A stretch of 64,000 nt of DNA, taken from Echinicola marina. Lineage in GTDB: Bacteria > Bacteroidota > Bacteroidia > Cytophagales > Cyclobacteriaceae. Both the position numbers and the translations under genes were made by a program. The stretch is from assembly GCF_020463795.1 (NCBI RefSeq), contig NZ_CP080025.1, positions 4,647,501 to 4,711,500 of the forward strand. The letters are read 5' to 3'. The notes below the pieces were generated by a model. The model was not told the origin of the DNA, did not search any database, and saw only the letters and a program-made list of their open reading frames with translations. Shown here piece after piece: positions 61,140 to 64,000 of this stretch; within the stretch, counting starts at the first letter, position 1; every line of letters starts with the position of its first letter.

Positions 61140-63602
61140 ATGAATAGACTCCTATTATCCTTCTTTTTAATATTGATTAGTCAATTCACTTTTGCACAAA
61201 ATGGCATTCGTGGAATCCTTGTGGACGCAGACGATCAAAGTCCACTGGAATATGCTTCTGTGGCACTTTACAATGCTTCAGACAGCACTTTAGTAGCTGG
61301 AACCGTAACTGCTGCAGATGGAAGTTTTAGCATTGGCCCACAAAAAAGAGGCAACTATTACCTCAATGCCCAGTTTATGGGCTATGATAGCAAGACTATT
61401 AGTAACATCAGTTTAGAAAAGTCAAAATTGGTAAACCTCAATACTATCCTTCTTTCTGCCAATCAACAATTAATGGAGGAAGTGGAAGTAACTGGGAAGA
61501 AATTTACCACCATGCATAAAATTGACCGACAGGTATTTGAAGCGGCCAATTTCCAAGCCAGTCAGGGGGGGACAGCCGTGGATGTCCTAAGAAATCTACC
61601 CTCAGTAAGTATCAATGCCAATGGAGATATTTCTGTTAGAGGGGCCACAGGCTTTGTGGTGATGATCAATGGTAAACCTGTACAGTCTGATGCCAATATG
61701 ATCCTAAGCCAGTTGCCTGCCAATAGCGTTCAAAACATCGAATTGGTAACCGCCCCTTCTGCCAAATATGACCCAGAAGGCAAGGCCGGTCTGATTAATA
61801 TCATTACCAGTAAAGGAGCTACTGATGGGACCTTTGTTCAACTCAACACCAAAATTGGTGCTCCAAGTATCGAAAATTATGACAATAAGGAAAATCCCCA
61901 GCGCTATGGTGCCGACTTCACCATTAACCATCGTAAAAACAAGTGGGATTTATCTCTAGGAGCCAGTTATCTGAGAAATGATATTGCCGGTAGAAGAGAG
62001 GGAAATGTCTATACTATGCGTGAGGATACCACCACCTTCTTTCCTTCTGATGGAGAAAGAAGTTTTGTGGAAAAAGCCTATTCTGGACGCTTCACGCTAG
62101 GATATACTCCGAATAAAGCCAATAATTTCAGTCTAGGCTTCTATGGAGGAAAGAGAAGTAAAGACAGAACGGCCGATATCATTTACTATGATAATCATCA
62201 AACCGTAAACGGTGAAGAAATTTATAGTATGCAATACTATAACGAAAACCTTAGAATCAGAAGAGGTGATTTTGTTCTGGGAAGCTTCGATTACAGCCAT
62301 AACTTCGAAAATGACTCAAAACTAAGCACATCATTTCTTTATGAATACACCATGTTGGGCGGACCTACCACCAATATGAACCTTGGCTATCCTGATACCG
62401 ACTTTGTCTATCAAGACGAGTATAATACCAACGACAATCCCTTACATGGTACACGTTTCCAAGTAGACTACCAAGCTGCACCATGGAGCATTGGTAGTTT
62501 TGAAGCGGGTTACCAGTTCAGGAACTTGAACCATACAGGAGACTTTGTTTACGAACGTAAAAACAATGAAACTGGGGAATTTGAATTGGTACCTGAATTT
62601 TCCAGTAACGTAGACCTTAGCAGACAGATCCATTCCGCCTATGGGCAACTTTCTGGAGAGAAAGGAAAGTGGAGCTATGCTGCTGGTTTGAGGCTGGAAT
62701 TTATGGACAGGGAACTGGATCTTATGGATAAAGCGGGTACCGTGGACACCACCTACTATTATAACTTTATCAAACCTTATCCATCAGCCAGCCTGCAATA
62801 TGCCATCAATGATGAACTTAGATTAAAGGCTGCCTATAGCAAAAGAGTAGAAAGAACCACTACTTTCAAAATGAATCCCTTTCCTGAAAGAGAGCACTCT
62901 GAAACACTTGAACAAGGAGACCCTACCCTATTACCTGAGTTTATTGACCTAACAGAAATCGGTGTGGTCAAGGATTTTGGCAACAACTCTTTCTTTGCCA
63001 CTACTTATTATCGTAATGTGCAAAACTTGGTCAATAGGGTGAACACTGTATATAATGACACGATTCTCAACAGGATTTATTCTAATGTGGGCAGAGGTCG
63101 TTCTTTGGGGATAGAAACTGGAGTGGAGCTTAACCCTACTCCATGGTGGCAGTTATTTGCAGGTGGTAACCTATATAAGTACCATATCAAAGGGGAATTT
63201 GATAATAGACCAGTGGACACCTCCAGTTGGGTTTATTCTATCAATGCCAATACTAGCTTTGACCTAACCTCCACCTTAAGCCTTCAATGGACAATTAATT
63301 ATCTATCCAAAAGAAATACTGCCCAGGGTGAGGACTCAAGGTTCCTATCTCCTAACCTAACAATAAAAAAATCATTCCTAGACGATAGACTGAGTACCAC
63401 CTTGCAATGGCTTAATATGGACATGGGCTTATTAGATACCAATGAACAGCGTATTACCACCTGGAGACCCGATGAGTTTTATACGACCACCAATTACGTC
63501 TATGAGGTAGATATGATCATGATCAATATCAGCTATACGCTCAATAGGACTAAAAACAAATCGAGGTTTATCAAAAGTGAATTCGGGGAGAAAGAATTCT
63601 AG
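61140..63602 (+). CDS. TonB-dependent outer membrane receptor with CarboxypepD_reg-like domain
   Basis: The 820-residue protein has a signal peptide (MNRLLLSFFLILISQFTFAQ) and a carboxypeptidase-like beta-sandwich at about 22-110 (RGILVDADDQSPLEYASVAL). A plug follows at about 115-225 (TAVDVLRNLPSVSINANGDI, then SVRGATGFVVMINGKPVQSD), and a C-terminal outer-membrane-protein-family beta-barrel. It resembles the OMP_b-brl_3 group rather than SusC. Such proteins import ferric chelates or other ligands. A TAAATTTG at 61112-61119 resembles a Bacteroidota -7 promoter element. The terminator at 63628 ends the gene. Confidence 0.9.
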   Translation: MNRLLLSFFLILISQFTFAQNGIRGILVDADDQSPLEYASVALYNASDSTLVAGTVTAADGSFSIGPQKRGNYYLNAQFMGYDSKTISNISLEKSKLVNLNTILLSANQQLMEEVEVTGKKFTTMHKIDRQVFEAANFQASQGGTAVDVLRNLPSVSINANGDISVRGATGFVVMINGKPVQSDANMILSQLPANSVQNIELVTAPSAKYDPEGKAGLINIITSKGATDGTFVQLNTKIGAPSIENYDNKENPQRYGADFTINHRKNKWDLSLGASYLRNDIAGRREGNVYTMREDTTTFFPSDGERSFVEKAYSGRFTLGYTPNKANNFSLGFYGGKRSKDRTADIIYYDNHQTVNGEEIYSMQYYNENLRIRRGDFVLGSFDYSHNFENDSKLSTSFLYEYTMLGGPTTNMNLGYPDTDFVYQDEYNTNDNPLHGTRFQVDYQAAPWSIGSFEAGYQFRNLNHTGDFVYERKNNETGEFELVPEFSSNVDLSRQIHSAYGQLSGEKGKWSYAAGLRLEFMDRELDLMDKAGTVDTTYYYNFIKPYPSASLQYAINDELRLKAAYSKRVERTTTFKMNPFPEREHSETLEQGDPTLLPEFIDLTEIGVVKDFGNNSFFATTYYRNVQNLVNRVNTVYNDTILNRIYSNVGRGRSLGIETGVELNPTPWWQLFAGGNLYKYHIKGEFDNRPVDTSSWVYSINANTSFDLTSTLSLQWTINYLSKRNTAQGEDSRFLSPNLTIKKSFLDDRLSTTLQWLNMDMGLLDTNEQRITTWRPDEFYTTTNYVYEVDMIMINISYTLNRTKNKSRFIKSEFGEKEF

Positions 63603-63627
63603 CCAATGATAAATCAAAAACAACTAG

Positions 63628-63655
63628 CCGAGACCAACCAGTCTCGGTTTTTTTG
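63628..63655 (+). terminator. Rho-independent terminator of the TonB receptor gene
   Basis: CCGAGAC pairs with GTCTCGG around a six-base loop and is followed by seven T. Confidence 0.9.
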
Positions 63656-63852
63656 TGCTTAGACCAAAATCTTTACATAGTCTCCCATACAAATCTTCCC
63701 TTCAAATAAACCTTGTTGGACCAAGCCATAAGATTGACTATATTATAAAATAATATTTCACCTATCGAATATCAACAAATTCAATAACCCACTACAGAGT
63801 AAATAAATAAGGAAAATTTCGTATCCGCTTCCTCAATCATCCACTCATCATT

Positions 63853-64000
63853 ATGAAAAAACTTAGCCTATTTTTCATTATTTGCATTGGTACCGTGTCC
63901 ATGGCCCTTCAATCAAAAAAAGAGGATCTGGCCAGCAAATTTTTAAGTTCCTTAAATGCTGAGCAAAGAACCAAAGCCCTGTTAGATTTTAACCATGAGT
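63853..64000 (+). CDS. DUF3500-like exported protein, 3' end missing
   Basis: ATG 63853 begins a signal peptide (MKKLSLFFIICIGTVSMALQ). The next residues, ASKFLSSLNAEQRTKALLDF, match the A--FL-SLS-EQR-KA-F-F opening of DUF3500 proteins. The frame is open to the window end, so only 49 codons are visible. The family is exported and uncharacterised. Confidence 0.7.
   Translation, partial: MKKLSLFFIICIGTVSMALQSKKEDLASKFLSSLNAEQRTKALLDFNHE

Overview
The window looks like chromosomal DNA of a gliding or marine-type Bacteroidota, most probably Cytophagales/Cyclobacteriaceae (Echinicola, Cyclobacterium or Algoriphagus-like). The evidence is moderate GC content, a gldC gliding-motility gene, TonB-dependent receptors with CarboxypepD-like N-terminal domains, many AraC regulators, weak Shine-Dalgarno sites and M56/BlaI pairs. 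The genus is an inference from gene content, not a measured match.

Positions 1-26 kb are accessory and worn. A TraB/GumN-like gene, an ECF sigma factor and a membrane protein come first, followed by an imperfect palindrome that resembles an integron attC site. Two IS110-family elements follow, each immediately downstream of such a palindrome. A GIY-YIG nuclease gene lies between them. Upstream of each IS110 transposase is a conserved block whose hairpins have changed on both arms between the copies, as expected for a structured guide (bridge) RNA. Two more attC-like palindromes flank a broken recombinase/toxin fusion and an orphan HigA-type antitoxin. An IS200-type element splits a methyltransferase gene, and an acyltransferase carries an in-frame stop at codon 5. 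Other genes here encode AraC regulators, a two-domain monooxygenase-like protein, a GH140-like hydrolase, a methionine aminopeptidase and a 1494-residue protein that appears to be two UvrA-like (DrrC-type) units fused head to tail. An array of five 11-bp repeats lies between that gene and a divergent qorB-like gene.

Positions 26-58 kb are mostly core-like. They hold gldC, a TonB receptor with an SGNH lipoprotein, two identical tRNA-Glu genes, GAPDH, a CDF metal exporter, arfB and a cluster for non-phosphorylative L-fucose breakdown (AraC regulator, fuconate dehydratase, SDR dehydrogenase, FAH-family hydrolase, lactonase, mutarotase). A BlaI/M56 pair follows, whose sensor gene is split by an in-frame TAG. 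After it come an MsbA-like exporter and an arsenic cluster (arsR, a DUF6428 gene, arsC, acr3 and a second DUF6428-like gene). The stretch ends with an M23 peptidase, a thiol peroxidase and a two-subunit transketolase.

Positions 57.7-64 kb hold a PmoA-like (DUF6807) gene whose last codon and stop have been replaced by an IS4-family insertion with a 9-bp target duplication. After it come an AraC regulator, a large TonB-dependent receptor and the start of a DUF3500-like gene cut by the window edge.

No rRNA, CRISPR array or complete prophage was seen. The strongest candidates for unusual biology are the paired IS110 elements with covarying leader RNAs beside attC-like sites, the tandem UvrA-like fusion, and the 11-bp repeat array next to it.
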